Shown here: piece after piece, positions 47,512 to 58,716 of the stretch
Layout of the letters: the number at the start of each line of letters is the position of its first letter
Numbering within the stretch: position 1 is the first letter of the stretch
Origin: Ganoderma boninense
Lineage: Eukaryota > Basidiomycota > Agaricomycetes > Polyporales > Polyporaceae
Length of the DNA: 64,000 nucleotides
NCBI GenBank assembly: GCA_002900995.3
Contig: CM035311.1
Coordinates: forward strand, 1,984,001 to 2,048,000
Reading direction: 5' to 3'
Notes under the pieces: model-generated
Databases searched by the model: none
Seen by the model: only the letters and a program-made list of their open reading frames with translations
Told to the model about the DNA's origin: nothing
Made by a program: the position numbers and the translations under genes

Positions 47512-48768
47512 GTGAGTAAGTATTCGGCGCGTAACCACAGTCAAACATCAACTTACATCCTTCCTTCCTTAAATAAGGCATTTGGAGCGGAGAAGCCGAT
47601 TTGTGAACAGGGGTCTCAGCACTTCGAATATGTCGTACATTCCGATGCATTTGCTCGAAGATTGACAAATTTTCATGTCTATCCTCTTTCTCATCTGATG
47701 ATGAGCAAGTTACCTGTTACTAGTATCGCAACAAGGTGCTACGCCACCGTTTCGCCTCTCAGCTAAGCTAGATCAATTTGTGGGGCATGCGGAAATGCCT
47801 TCGCAAAGACTACATTTGAACCCCGACCGCCTTCCCGTCTCAATCCATCGACTTCGCAGTCTTCAGAACAGGTCTCCCTTCCTCTCCTTCTGTGTCCCAG
47901 TCCTCATAGACATCGACTTATCTTCGCCCTCGTTTGATATCTTTGCTCAGGATGCCCCCTCCCCATCAGGCCCAATGATCTCCGCCGTAAGTGCCGGTAC
48001 GCTTGGCTGCCGTGCTGTAAGTGGCGGCACACGCAATCCAGTCACGTCTTCCACCACAAGCGAACATAGGGTCTTTTACGCAGATGCGGGCAGCGAGACT
48101 CGTCCTGAGAGAGGGCAGCTACAACGGATAGTTGGGGTGAGGTGGTTGAGATACGTGAGGGTATAGGGCCCGTGCTTTCTGAGCAGTCGACCTAATGACC
48201 GCGTCCGAGACGCGTTAACGACGAAATCCGGAAATTAGCGATCTTGGGGAACGAATTTCTCCGTCCACATCCTTGCAGCAACGCCATGCGTTGACCTCAG
48301 GATTCAGGTTTTGTTGCATTGAATCGCCAAGTCAATTATACAGGAGCTTGGAAAATGGTGATAAGTAATTGCGAGTAGTGGAGGATGTGGTCACTTCGAC
48401 AGGCGATCTGGTCCGCGCCGCCGGCACGAAAGCATTCACCAAGTGAGATTCGACCTGATTCGGCCATTCAAGACGAAGGAGGTCCATTGTCTCGGCGATT
48501 CCCAACAGGGATTTTCTCTTGATGATCATACAGTAGATTGTAGCGCCAGTAGGCGGAGGGCAAATAGAGGCGAAAAGAGTGCATGAGAAGCGGCTTCGGG
48601 CCTGGGAGTGCAATGTTCTTCATGAGTATGCATTTATGTAACTGGAAGGAAAGCTTCGTTCGTAATAAAACTAGTGGAGGTTTGGACACCAAGGTCCCGA
48701 CTTCTGCATCCAAACCCCATGCGATGTCAAGACGAGCCATTACACGGAAAGGTTCACGAAGGGCATTC
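47512..48768. other. Convergent region after the GH7 gene
   Basis: 1.26 kb. A perfect 5' splice-site-like GTGAGTAAG directly abuts the GH7 stop codon, so a 3' UTR intron is possible. An open frame at 47780-48166 has no recognised domain and atypical composition; I do not call it. No CBM1-like sequence found downstream. Confidence 0.55.
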
Positions 48769-50228
48769 CTATAAAAAGAATGTCCGTCGTGTCGTCTCCA
48801 ACTCGGGCTGTGGCCTACGTTAGTGTATACGGCACGAAGAATATACAAATTACCGACCTTCCAAACCCAAATACACTCGTCTTCGTTTGGTGGAACAACC
48901 TCCTTCCTTTCAGGTTCTAACCGCTCTTCCACAGCCGTCGCGCGTTCCGGGATGTCGGCAGGCGTGGCATCTTCATCCTCGCCGACGTCGAATTGGAGAG
49001 GTTTGCTGGGAGCGCCAAGGTTCTTCACAGCAGGAAGTCCTTTCTTCAGTGAGCGTAGCTTTAGGGTGAATCGAGGCCCGATCTCTTGCAGTGCAACCTT
49101 CTCAGGAGAACGGAATGCATATCTTGAAGTCCGGCATTTGCGATGAAAGCAATGTTGAGGAACGAGGCACAGACGATAAGCAGACACATACCGATGTCTC
49201 CGGAAGAAGAGGAAGTCACGTTGATTGTGCAGCGTAACCACTTGTCGGCCCTGAAATTCTGGCATCGGCGGGAAGAACGTTTGGAACAGACGACCGACAG
49301 TGTGGCCGAGACGGGTGACAAACCCGTTCAGGACAAGTTCGGGGAAATGAGACGTTGCACGCGCATGGCCCTAGATGTAGCGGAACCGTAAGTCAGTGTA
49401 CAATTCATTATCCATCGCGGTTGCTCGTTCCCTTACCGAGATCTGTTGAGACAGTTGGATGGACGTAAGCTTGAAGTAGGCTGAAGGACCTTCGGGAAGG
49501 TGGACCACGGTCAACGCATCTAATACTCGGCGTCAACGTTTTCTTTCAGGATACAACGATCGCTTCTGTGGGCACGTACTGGGCTGTTTCATGTCCTCAT
49601 TGACAACCACAAGATGAGAATATCCTCTATTGGCAGCCCAGCCCGCAATCCTCCCCATTTCGAACCCTTTGCCCTTCTTCCTCCTGATAAATTCCGCCCC
49701 CGGAAACACTCCGACGAGCTCGTCACAAAAGTCGTATGTTAGACGGGTTGCCTTGGGTGAGGTCGTGATGAGAACCTTTGGGGGAATGGTGGGGTCGAGG
49801 ACGCCAGAGAAGTACTCGGCGAAGGGGTCAGCGGCAATGTCGGCAGCGGACTCGTCTTGAGGTTGGACAGTCGGCTGAGATGCTGGATCTCCGTCTCCAT
49901 CTTGAGGGAGGATGGAAGGGCCCGCGTCAGCTTCAGTGTTGGGGTTGGCCGTGAGCATCGACGGGTCATATTCGCGAGTGTTATCGAGTGTGCGCGGCAC
50001 ATTCTGCACAAGACGCTTCTGAAGAAGCGAGATTCATTCAGCGTATATCCAGCCCATAGCTCGTGGATAACACACTTTCTTAATGAGAGGGTCATCAGCC
50101 TCTGCCTTGGCCTGGGCGAGCCTCTTTTGCAGCTTGCTTTGCCGCTTCTCCTTCTTTTGCTTGCGGGCAATCTCCTCGCGCTTGATTTTGTTCTTGATGG
50201 ACGACGGTTCAAATCGACTAGCGGGCAT
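48769..50228 (-). CDS. RPF1: Ribosome production factor 1 (Brix domain)
   Basis: Six exons: 50228-50076, 50018-49580, 49519-49437, 49370-49192, 49122-48858, 48807-48769; 385 aa. Rpf1 is a nucleolar 60S assembly factor of the Imp4/Brix superfamily that binds rRNA. Basic N-terminus ([37 protein letters not shown]), then the Brix domain: [100 protein letters not shown]. The C-terminus [20 protein letters not shown] is the family ending. Head-to-head with the p24 gene, 169 bp between starts. Confidence 0.95.
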
Positions 50229-50397
50229 GACGGGCGATGCAAGTGGACAGGCTGGGATGGGAGAGCTGGGAGACGGAGCGGTCTGAGTGAGAGCGGCCAA
50301 AATATTGATCTGAAGAGAGATCTGGCGGCAAGGGTTTATTCCCACGACACATTGCTCTTGCTCGTCACGACCACCGACGACTGCGACACGTTCCACC

Positions 50398-51256
50398 ATG
50401 GCTCTCCTGCGGAGACCTCCTCTTCTTTCGTTATGTCTTCTCCTTGTGTTCGTCGCTGCCGCCAATGCACTACACTTCTATCTGGACACCGACGAGAAAC
50501 GATGTTTTATTGAAGAGCTCCCGTCAGAGACGGTCGTGGAGGGTGTGTTCTCTGTGGCACCATGCCACGAACCCCTCCGTACTTATGTCCCCCTCTCGCT
50601 CCGCAGGACACTACACAGCACTCGAGTGGTCGGAAAACGACCAGAAGTACATCGAGAACCCCAACCTTGGTATTCTGGTAGAAGTTGACGTGAGTCTCAT
50701 GACCGCCCCTTCTCCCCGTCTCCCCATCTGTGCTGACACACCTTGCACCTGTCTCGCCCCATTTATAGGAGCTGGATACCGGCCACAATGTGGTCAAGAC
50801 CCGCGGACCCTCAGAAGGCCGGTTCACGTTCACGTCGCACGACTCTGGCGACCACTCCATCTGTCTCTCCAGCAACTACGGCACCTCGTGGTTCTCGACC
50901 ACACACATCCGTCTGCACCTCGATGTCGTCATCGGCAGGACGAAAGCGGATGCGGAGCACGATCGCTCGCACGTGTCCGAACTCTCGCAGAAACTCCGTG
51001 ACCTCAACATGAAGCTCGAGGACATTCAGAGGGAGCAGCAATACCAGCGCGAGCGCGAGGCCGCGTTCCGCGATCTGAGCGAGTCGACAAACTCGAAGGC
51101 GGTGTGGTACACTGTGGCGCAGATTGGCGTGTTGATTGCGACGTGTGCGTGGCAGATGAGGCATCTGAAGGTGAGTACCGGGTCTTCAACTTGGAGGATA
51201 ATTGACACCGAATCTGTAACAAACAGCGCTTTTTCGAGGAGAGGAAAATGCACTAA
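50398..51256 (+). CDS. p24-family cargo receptor (GOLD domain, alpha type)
   Basis: Four exons: 50398-50542, 50607-50689, 50769-51170, 51227-51256; 219 aa. Type I membrane protein of COPI/COPII vesicles cycling between ER and Golgi. Signal peptide (RRPPLLSLCLLLVFVAAANA), GOLD domain starting LHFYLDTDEKRCFIEELPSE and including GHYTALEWSE, SGDHSICLSSNYGTSW, a membrane-proximal coiled coil (LNMKLEDIQREQQYQREREA), one transmembrane helix (WYTVAQIGVLIATCAWQM) and a short cytosolic tail RHLKRFFEERKMH with the FF (COPII) and basic (COPI-type) signals. Closest to the Erp1/TMED9 alpha subgroup; the exact orthologue is not decided. Confidence 0.92.
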
Positions 51257-51428
51257 TGCACTAATGTCTACGGTGTTGATATGACTATATATATTGGGCT
51301 TTTTCCGAACATTCAACGGAGTCCAAGTTCGCGACTGGCATTCGGATGTTAAGTCGTCCATATGTTACAGAAGATTGTGACTATGGGCAGCGACGAAGTT
51401 CGATATGGATGGTTTGCTATCGCTCTAA

Positions 51429-52927
51429 CTATAGTCGGAGTAACACCTTTTTGCTGAAACCTGCCTCCACCCCGACGAGGGTCTCCTGAAGTTTCTTGGT
51501 CGCTGCACCGTCGGTCGCTTCGTTGGAGAGGTCCAAAATCTCGTGTTCTGGCTCCTTCAGCTGTTGGGCGTTGAAACAGCCACGTCAGTCCACGTCAGTG
51601 CACGCTGCGGTGATGCACATGAAATCGCTGACCTTCAGCGCGGCAAGCGTCCCCATGAGGCTCTCGCGTTCTTGTCGCGAATGGTCCTGGTACCAGCGGT
51701 GCTGCCAGTAGCCGTGCGTTGCAAGATTTTTGAAGATGAACAGTGAAGTCGGCAAGGAAAGCGGCTTCTTAGACATGGCCCCATATGACACGAGATGGGC
51801 GTTCTCGCCGAGGAACCGTGTCATAGCTGTCGTATCAGGCCCGCCCACACAGTTCAACAGAAGCCGAATTGGCTGTTGGACGGAGAGGTAAGGCGGATGC
51901 ACTGCTCAACAAACGGACAGAAACGCTGACTGCCTTGGCCGTCCATTGCCTGACTTGCTTAACCAGCGCCTTGTCCGCAAGCGCATCATACGAGAACACA
52001 TGCGTCGCACCCAATTGGGTCAGGGAGGCAATGAGATTGTCCAGGTCAGGCCTACATTCTTCATCAACTGTCATCCGGGGCCCGGTGACACGAACATACC
52101 TGTTGCGGACGAAGTTGATAGTCTTGATACCCTTGCGTGCAGCAATTTGGATCACTGCTTGGCCGACCTGCAGAATGTAAATATGAGGCATGAAGGTTAC
52201 GACAGGTTATCCATTTAACCAACCGCACTATTTGCCCCTGCAAAAGAACATACAGACTGGTTCAGTAGATGGACCGCAATGCCGTGAGGCGGGCGTTTCA
52301 CCGTTTTGGAGCACCCAATCCTCCTCCTTGAGGTCTACAAAATCATGCAGCATATTATAGGCTGTAGGAGGATTCACCTAATTCGATCTGTCATGAACAC
52401 AGAATGGGACCCAATGGGTGTACTCAGCTCACGTTGATCGTAGCGGCGTTGACTTCACTTAGTCCACTCGCGGGCAACTTGATCACCTCTTCCGCACCGA
52501 CCGTACGTGTGGACGACCAGGTTCCAAATTGAGAAGTGCCCACTGTGACCCAATCTCCTTTCTGGAGGCCCCGAACATTGTCTCCGACGTCGACTACTTC
52601 GGCAAGCCCTTCATTACCGCCGACGAAGACATCCTGTCCTCCAAGTGGTTGTGAAGAGGGTTTAGCCGGATATATGCCTTGTATGACGTTTATGTCTGCG
52701 GGGTTGATTGGAGCGAGGCGGAAACGAATGTTTATAGAGCCAGGGGGAGGCGGAGGAACCGGGTCATACGACCGAACTCGCAGGACCTCGGCGGGGTACC
52801 CGTTGTGGGTGTAAACCACGGCACGGTTAGCATAGCGGGCGGCCGACGTTGAGAAGGATTGCACGTGTGTGAGTCTCGTCTGCAGAGAAATCGAGCGCGA
52901 CAGTTGAGTGACATGGCGACGAAGCAT
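51429..52927 (-). CDS. ETR1: Mitochondrial 2-enoyl thioester reductase Etr1/MECR
   Basis: Seven exons: 52927-52433, 52377-52302, 52237-52224, 52167-52100, 52051-51931, 51872-51633, 51560-51429; 381 aa. NADPH-dependent trans-2-enoyl-ACP reductase, last step of mitochondrial fatty-acid synthesis (lipoate supply). Presequence [23 protein letters not shown] fold: [32 protein letters not shown] (with catalytic Tyr), [55 protein letters not shown], then [19 protein letters not shown] (nucleotide-binding, made from a 14-nt exon plus flanks), [30 protein letters not shown]. No zinc ligands, as expected for this branch. Head-to-head with Tim44. Confidence 0.94.
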
Positions 52928-53145
52928 GATTGGGGGCCGTGGTGGTCGACAACTGCAGGACAACTGCAAGGAGAGGAACTGCACAGGCACTTGGACGGGC
53001 GCCTCGCAAATGCCTGCCGTCGCGCCTCGTCGCGCGTGGCCGAGTTCCGGGCGCTCCTTGCCAGACACTTGGCGCGACGGGAGCAAGAAAGTTGGTCACC
53101 GACACTGGTCACCAACGCCCTCCACCCCTCCAGGCCGCTTCTGCC
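52928..53145. promoter_or_regulatory. Bidirectional promoter, ETR1 / TIM44
   Basis: 218 bp between the start codons of two genes for mitochondrial proteins. GC-rich, no TATA box seen. A second head-to-head mitochondrial pair in the window besides ATP1/bL21m. Confidence 0.6.
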
Positions 53146-54848
53146 ATGCTTCCTCGCCATCTGCGTCGCGCGGTCGTGACCCCCGCCGCACCTGCCCAAA
53201 TCCGCGCCCTTCTCAGCAGGCAGTCCCTCCGATCCGTTCCTCTCGCTCTCCACCCCGCTCTGTCTGCTCGCCTGTCCTCTGCGTCATTCCACTCATCCGC
53301 CCGCCGTCAAAATGAACTCCCCAAATCGCCATTCCAGACTTTCGTAGAGGTTCTCAAGGAGGAGTTGAGGAAAAACAGGGAACTGCAGGACAATGTGAAG
53401 CAGCTCCAGGGAGATGTGGAAAAGTTCCAGGATTCAGAGGCCATGAAGCGCGCCAAGGAAGCATACGAGCGTGCAAGGGTGCGTATAAGATGCAGGGGGT
53501 GCACATACGAAGCCTCCATCTGACTTGTTTGGTGCTTGCAGTTAACCTCGAGCATCAAAGAGAACCCTCGACTGCGAGCAGCCGCCGAGGAGCTCCGTAA
53601 GGCTGGAATCAAGGTCGGCGACGCGGTCGGCGAGGCCCTGAAGACCATGGAAGAGAGCGACGTCATGCGCGCGGTATGTATGCCTGCGTTCCGTCGATTC
53701 TATATACTGAATGAGCTTGGAATGTCAGATTTCCCGTGCGTCAGCTGCCGTGTCATCGACGATCGAGAAGACGACCGAGCCAATACGCAACACCGCTGCG
53801 TACAAGTCACTTTCCGACACCATCGCTGATGCCCTGGACGACAGCGGTTCCTCAAAGCATGGCGGGTTCGAGGAAAAGGAAGCGCGTCGGAAACGGAGAC
53901 AGCTCCGCTTGGCAAAAGCTGGCAAGGATAGCATGAGCCGCGTCAAGGCCAACCCAGAGTACGTGCTGATACCCTCTCGAAATTAAATGGTCTCATGTCG
54001 CGTGAACGCATAGCGCGGGCCAGGCCATGGTCCTGCACAAGGATTCACCGCGGCAGGAGAGGTGGAACCAGTTGAAGGAGTCGAACCCCATCCTCCGTCA
54101 GTTCGCCGAGCTCAAGCAGCAGTATGACGAGAGTGAAAACGCATTTGTCTCCTCTTTGCGGAGCGTGACTTCCACCATTGGTGGCTGGTTCGACGAGAAT
54201 GAGAGTGCACAGGTGCACCGGTATATGAAGGCGATGGACCCCACCTTCAATATTGGGACCTTCGAGCGCGAGCTTCGAGAATACATTGTCCCTGAAGTCG
54301 TCGACGCATACCTCAGCGCGGATAGGGAAGCCCTGCAAGCGTGGTGTGGCGAGAAGGTGAGACATGACAATGAATGACCAACGAGCGTGCTGACTCACTT
54401 AATGACAGACATACAACGTCCTCTGGGCCACTATGGAACAATACCTGAAGCAGGGTCTTGTCAGTGACAGTAAGGTTCTAGACATTCGCTCGGTTGAGGT
54501 ATGTGCTTCATACATCGGCATGCGATTTATGTGCCTCAAGTCAGTACTGTAGATTTTGAACGGCAAGATCCTTGAGGACGAAATCCCCGTCTATGTGGTC
54601 ACCTTTGCGACGCAAGAAATCCTCCTTTTCCGCAACGCGAAGTCCGGTGAGGTCATGGTCGGCGCCGAGAACCGCGTTGAGCAGTGCCACTATGCTGCCG
54701 TCATCACACGTATCGAGGAGGAGCTTGACAATGAGCTTACCGGCGGTTGGAAGGTCGTCGAGGTATGTGCTACGCTTTCCATTTATCTACGTCCATGTCT
54801 GACAGTTTCTTCCAGATGGGTCGGAGATCTGCCCGCCAATACTTGTAG
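53146..54848 (+). CDS. TIM44: Mitochondrial import subunit Tim44
   Basis: Seven exons: 53146-53478, 53542-53673, 53729-53958, 54014-54356, 54409-54498, 54553-54762, 54816-54848; 456 aa. Peripheral matrix component that docks mtHsp70 at the TIM23 channel. Presequence LPRHLRRAVVTPAAPAQIRA; N-terminal coiled, Hsp70-binding half (FQTFVEVLKEELRKNRELQD; ENPRLRAAAEELRKAGIKVG); basic patch EKEARRKRRQLRLAK; C-terminal Tim44/mL45 domain: WNQLKESNPILRQF, MKAMDPTFNIGTFERELREY, YLSADREALQAWCGEKTYNV, EIPVYVVTFATQEILLFRNA, ending GGWKVVEMGRRSARQYL, a hallmark terminus. Confidence 0.95.
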
Positions 54849-55173
54849 ACAGTCGCAATCCCTCCTCAAAAGTCGTTGACCATCTTGGACTAATACACAC
54901 TCAATGCATGCCCCCACTCACAGCCCACTTACACACCTCACCGCTCACATCTACTACCGTACTCACTCGCAATGCTCGACTCCATGTAATCTTAGACAAT
55001 ACACATCATTGGCATGGGAAGGGTATTACGCTAATGCATTATAGAAATCCATTATTACATCCAACAAACTTTTGGTGCGGGAGAGGGGGGGGGGCAGAAG
55101 GTCATGGAAATTTAACGTAAGTCATAAATGAATAAATCTATGTGGGATCATCCTGAGGATACGGAGGACTCTA
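54849..55173. other. Convergent 3' flanks
   Basis: 325 bp between the Tim44 and heme-lyase stop codons; contains a G-rich run around 55085-55094. No gene seen. Confidence 0.6.
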
Positions 55174-56137
55174 TCAATGAGTGTTTTGGGAGCTATTACG
55201 TGCGTTTTCTTCCCGGAATGCGGCCCAAGCATCCTCAGTGGCAGCTTGTATTCGCTGCTTGATGCTACCGACACTGTCGAGGGCAGGGCGGACGTCCAAG
55301 GAGAAGACAGGGGACCCATCAGGCTCTGGAGGCGCAGAGTAGTAGTCAATGACATAGCGGACTTCCTGGCCCCCTGGCCGGCGGACAATCCAATCATGGC
55401 GGTCGAACGGTGGTTCAGTGCTAGAGAACTCATGAGACACACCCTTTCTTATACTGTTCGAAAGCAAGACGTACTTGAACCGCGACGGAAGCAACCACCC
55501 CGCGAACAACCAGAAGCGAGCTTTAGGCGATAGCTCTCCAGGACGGCCCTTGAACCGTGCCAGCTGGGGGTCAATCGCATGTCTGCACGCGCGAATGTAC
55601 ATCAGGCAAACTCGTAACGGGCTGGAAATGCACAACTCACGGGTTCTCCTTGCGCTCCCACCTAAGGATCTCCTCCCACGCCTGCTCGTTGAGCCAGTTG
55701 TGGATCTGCACCATTGTCTCGACGTGCTCCTCTGGCGTCTCCCACCCCTTGCGCACCAGCGCGTTGTAGAACTGCTGGGGCGACGGGTACTCCCACTTCG
55801 AGCCGCCCTCATCACGCGGGATGCTCGACGTCTCGCGATCTGTCGGGAGCGCGGCGAGCTGCTGCTCCGCGGGCTGTTGCGAGAGCGCGGGCATCTGGTT
55901 TAGGGGGTTGAGCTCCGCACCCCCCGCGTCGTGCTGGATCGGGCACTGCGCGGGCTTGGACTTTTCGTGCGAGATGGGGCATTGTGCGGGGCCTGAAGAG
56001 GAGGAAGAGGAGGCGACAGGCTTGTCATGCGAGATGGGGCACTTGGCGGGAGCGGACTTTTGCGCTGAGTGGTCGATTGGACATTGTGCTGGACCAGCTG
56101 AAGATGACGCGACAGACTGAGAAGCTGCTTGACCCAT
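55174..56137 (-). CDS. Cytochrome c heme lyase (holocytochrome c synthase)
   Basis: Three exons: 56137-55641, 55582-55475, 55420-55174; 283 aa. Attaches heme covalently to the CxxCH motif of apocytochrome c in the intermembrane space. Four CPxxH heme-binding motifs occur in the N-terminal third (CPIDH, CPISH, CPISH, CPIQH), where many fungal enzymes have one to three. Then NPLNQMPALSQQP, SIPRDEGGSKWEYPSPQQFY, VRKGWETPEEHVETMVQIHN, WLNEQAWEEILRWE, GELSPKARFWLFAGWLLPSR, PFDRHDWIVRR and VRYVIDYYSAPPEPDGSPVF, all family hallmarks. Whether the substrate is cytochrome c, c1 or both (Cyc3 versus Cyt2) cannot be told from sequence alone. Confidence 0.95.
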
Positions 56138-56608
56138 GGCGATGAAGCGACAGACTGCAGGGTGGCGAGAGGGCCTTTCGTTCAAAGAGGCGAGATGTGT
56201 GGTATGCAAGTGTTTGGGAAGGTGAGTGGGGCCCGGGGATGGGTGAGAGAGAGATGCAACGGAGCAGCACGGAAGTACCTTGCCAGTCCTCAATATTTTC
56301 CGATGTTTCCGGGTATCGGCCACGTGGCACGGTGAACAAAAATCACCCGCAATTCACCGTCTCGTCGTTGCGTTCGGGTCGCCTCGGACGTCAAAATTGG
56401 CTGTGAGTCGATCCCACAAAATGACGTGGATAGGGAAGCATGAATTAAGATAAGTTAGAGTGCGGTACTGTTACAATGAGTGCACGGAGGTAAGCAGAAG
56501 ACAATGAGCAAGTCCGGATTGAAAGCGTGCGGCGATACAACATGAGAGCAGTAAGGAACGTGTGTGAGATCGTGTCATCGTCGAAGCAATTATACGGCAC
56601 AGGGGAGG
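56138..56608. other. Tandem spacer upstream of the heme-lyase gene
   Basis: 471 bp holding the heme-lyase promoter and the 3' flank of the next minus-strand gene. No gene seen. Confidence 0.55.
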
Positions 56609-58716
56609 TCAATATTGAGGTTTTCCACCATCAAGGTGTTCCTCGCCCACCCCGCCGAACAGCGGTTTCGTTGGATAACGCGACGCTGCTTTAAGTGGGT
56701 TGAACATGCTCGAGTAGCCATCCAGCGCCGTTGGCTCCGGTACTGAAGCCGGGGGTATCTCGGCTGAGGCAGGGGGAGTCGCGGCAAAAGGGTCTTTGTC
56801 GGAGTTGAGGATGATTTGACTGGTCGACATTGGGCCGCTGAGGGCGAGAGCCGACAGCGTTGCGTCGACGGACCCCGTAGCAGCCGGCCGCCTTCCAAAC
56901 GGTCGTTTAGGCAGGGACGTACGCAAGGTGGAGCCAAGATTCGACATTCCAAACTTGTTCTGGTTATCTTTCTCGGGAAAGGTAAATCCTCCTTCTTTTT
57001 CCTTTCTCTTGAAAATACTCGAGAACACTTTCTTGAGGTTGCCAGACGGAATAGAAAGGCGAGATTTGTCGACCTTGTCACCCTTGTCGAACGTTGTGGA
57101 TCGACGGGGCGACGTTCGTGGTGAAGTCATCGATGCGAATGTGCGGGGAAGGTTTGAGAATATGGACGAGATAGAGCTCGAAGTGGAACGACTTGAACGG
57201 GGAGATTGAGTATCGCTGAGGGCCAATGATGGGGGGCGCCGCGCAGGAGACAAGGTTGCGCCAAACGTAACGGGCGAAGATAATGGTCGAGGGACTGTCG
57301 TCTGTCTGGATAATGGTCGTCCTTGAGATGAAAGAGGTGACTATGAAAGTCAACACTGTCGTAAGCTTTACTCCTTGAGCGTAAGCACTGGGGACATACT
57401 CGTCGAGGTTGGCCGTTTTCATCTAAAGGGGTGTCCACGCCGTAGTCCACAATACTCTTCGCCGACCAGCTATCCTCCGCAGATACAGGCGTTTCCTGAC
57501 ATGACATGAGTAACCCGCAAACAGAAACAAAGACAATAACGCACATCACCGTAGAGTACGTACGCCCGATGCTTTCTCAGCACATCTTTACCTCTAAGCT
57601 CTGTGTCACTCGTCCTCTCCGAAAACCGGCCCACTGCTCCCACGCTTTGTTTCCTTGATTGCGGCAAACGCGGAGGAAGTAAAACGACGTCGTTGGTAGA
57701 TAGCTTCAGAGACGGCGGCCTATCTCGTGGTCGTTGAGCACCCATTGGTGAGGGAGGAACCTCGATCTCCAACGCGGCAAGAGCCTTTGCCACTTCCTCT
57801 TTCGAGAGATTCCCTGCGGATTCTAATACCTCCTTCATGTCGCGTTCCGAGAAAGAACCACGGGGAAGGATGCGGACAGGTGGTGCGAGGGTAGCCTGCT
57901 TCTCGCTGGAAAGGAAGGTCTCGACATACTCGCTGAAGTTCACCAGTTGCGTCGCCACGTCCTGACAATCGCTCGCGAAGATGTTGAGTGCTTCGATGAA
58001 CCAGAAGAGGGTGTCCTCATCCGTGTTATCAGGAAACTGTTCCGGCGTCGCAATGGACAGCGTTGTTTCGAGATCTGAGAATGCGTTGGCAGCGGAGGCG
58101 AGTTGGTCGGCGACCTCCCACATTGTGTACACGTCCTGCTCCAGCGGTGAGTACTCTGCGAACTCCAGGGGAGTAAATGCGGAGGCCTTGATCACAGAAG
58201 CACCCTCTTCAGGGTATTCAAAGATATCGTTTGCTTCGTCTCCCATGTCCAAAATAGAGTCCATTTCGGGAGGTCGGGGTGGTCGAGGGGGAACTGTCAG
58301 CGGGGGGGGCCGGTGAGGGCTGGTAGGTTCCTTGATAACAGGAGCGGAATTCGGGGGAATAAAGGCGATGGTCGTGGTAGGTAAACTCATGGAGCGATTG
58401 TGCGAAGGCGTAGTTGGTGTTAGAGGATAGCCTCCTGGCGATGGGGTGTCCCGCGAGCCATAACAGTCATAAATCCAGAGGTCATCCATAGTTCCGTCAG
58501 ACTTCGGTTCCATGTATGCGCCCTGCACAGACAATGGACTGCCGTTGACTGCGGTTTCGTGTCCCGTGAGCACGCCTGGCGCCATTGGAGGCGGTAGAGT
58601 TTGGAGAACGTACCCGGAGACCTCTGGCCGGGATACCGGACATAACTAAAGCGCGCCCGGTAGGGACTAAGTTCCTCCGTTTCGCTGATCGGGGTGAGCA
58701 ACGAAATGGCGTGCAT
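56609..58716 (-). CDS. Unrecognised Ser/Pro-rich protein
   Basis: Main exons: ATG at 58585 to the donor after HRAY near 57565; an exon encoding ETPVSAEDSWSAKSIVDYG to QPRR; and a last exon from TTVPRPLSS to the stop at 56609. The first ATG could instead be 58716 (HAISLLTPISETEELSPYRA), joined by a splice before GAYMEPKSDGTMDDLWIYD. I do not recognise the family. Visible: proline-rich stretch (HRPPPLTVPPRPPRPP), a helical block (EQDVYTMWEVADQLASAANA; LFWFIEALNIFASDCQDVAT; QLVNFSEYVETFLSSEK) that is probably the only folded part, and a basic Ser-rich end (FDKGDKVDKSRLSIPSGNLK; KKVFSSIFKRKEKEGGF). Exon borders are approximate; no function is proposed. Confidence 0.6.

Noticed and set aside
47780..48166. 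128-codon plus-strand open frame after the GH7 gene
   Set aside because: No ATG-proximal features, domains or splice-supported extension; composition is not gene-like.
51873..51940. Possible second GC-AG intron in ETR1
   Set aside because: A normal GT donor three bases downstream keeps phase and adds one Ala, so no unusual site is needed.
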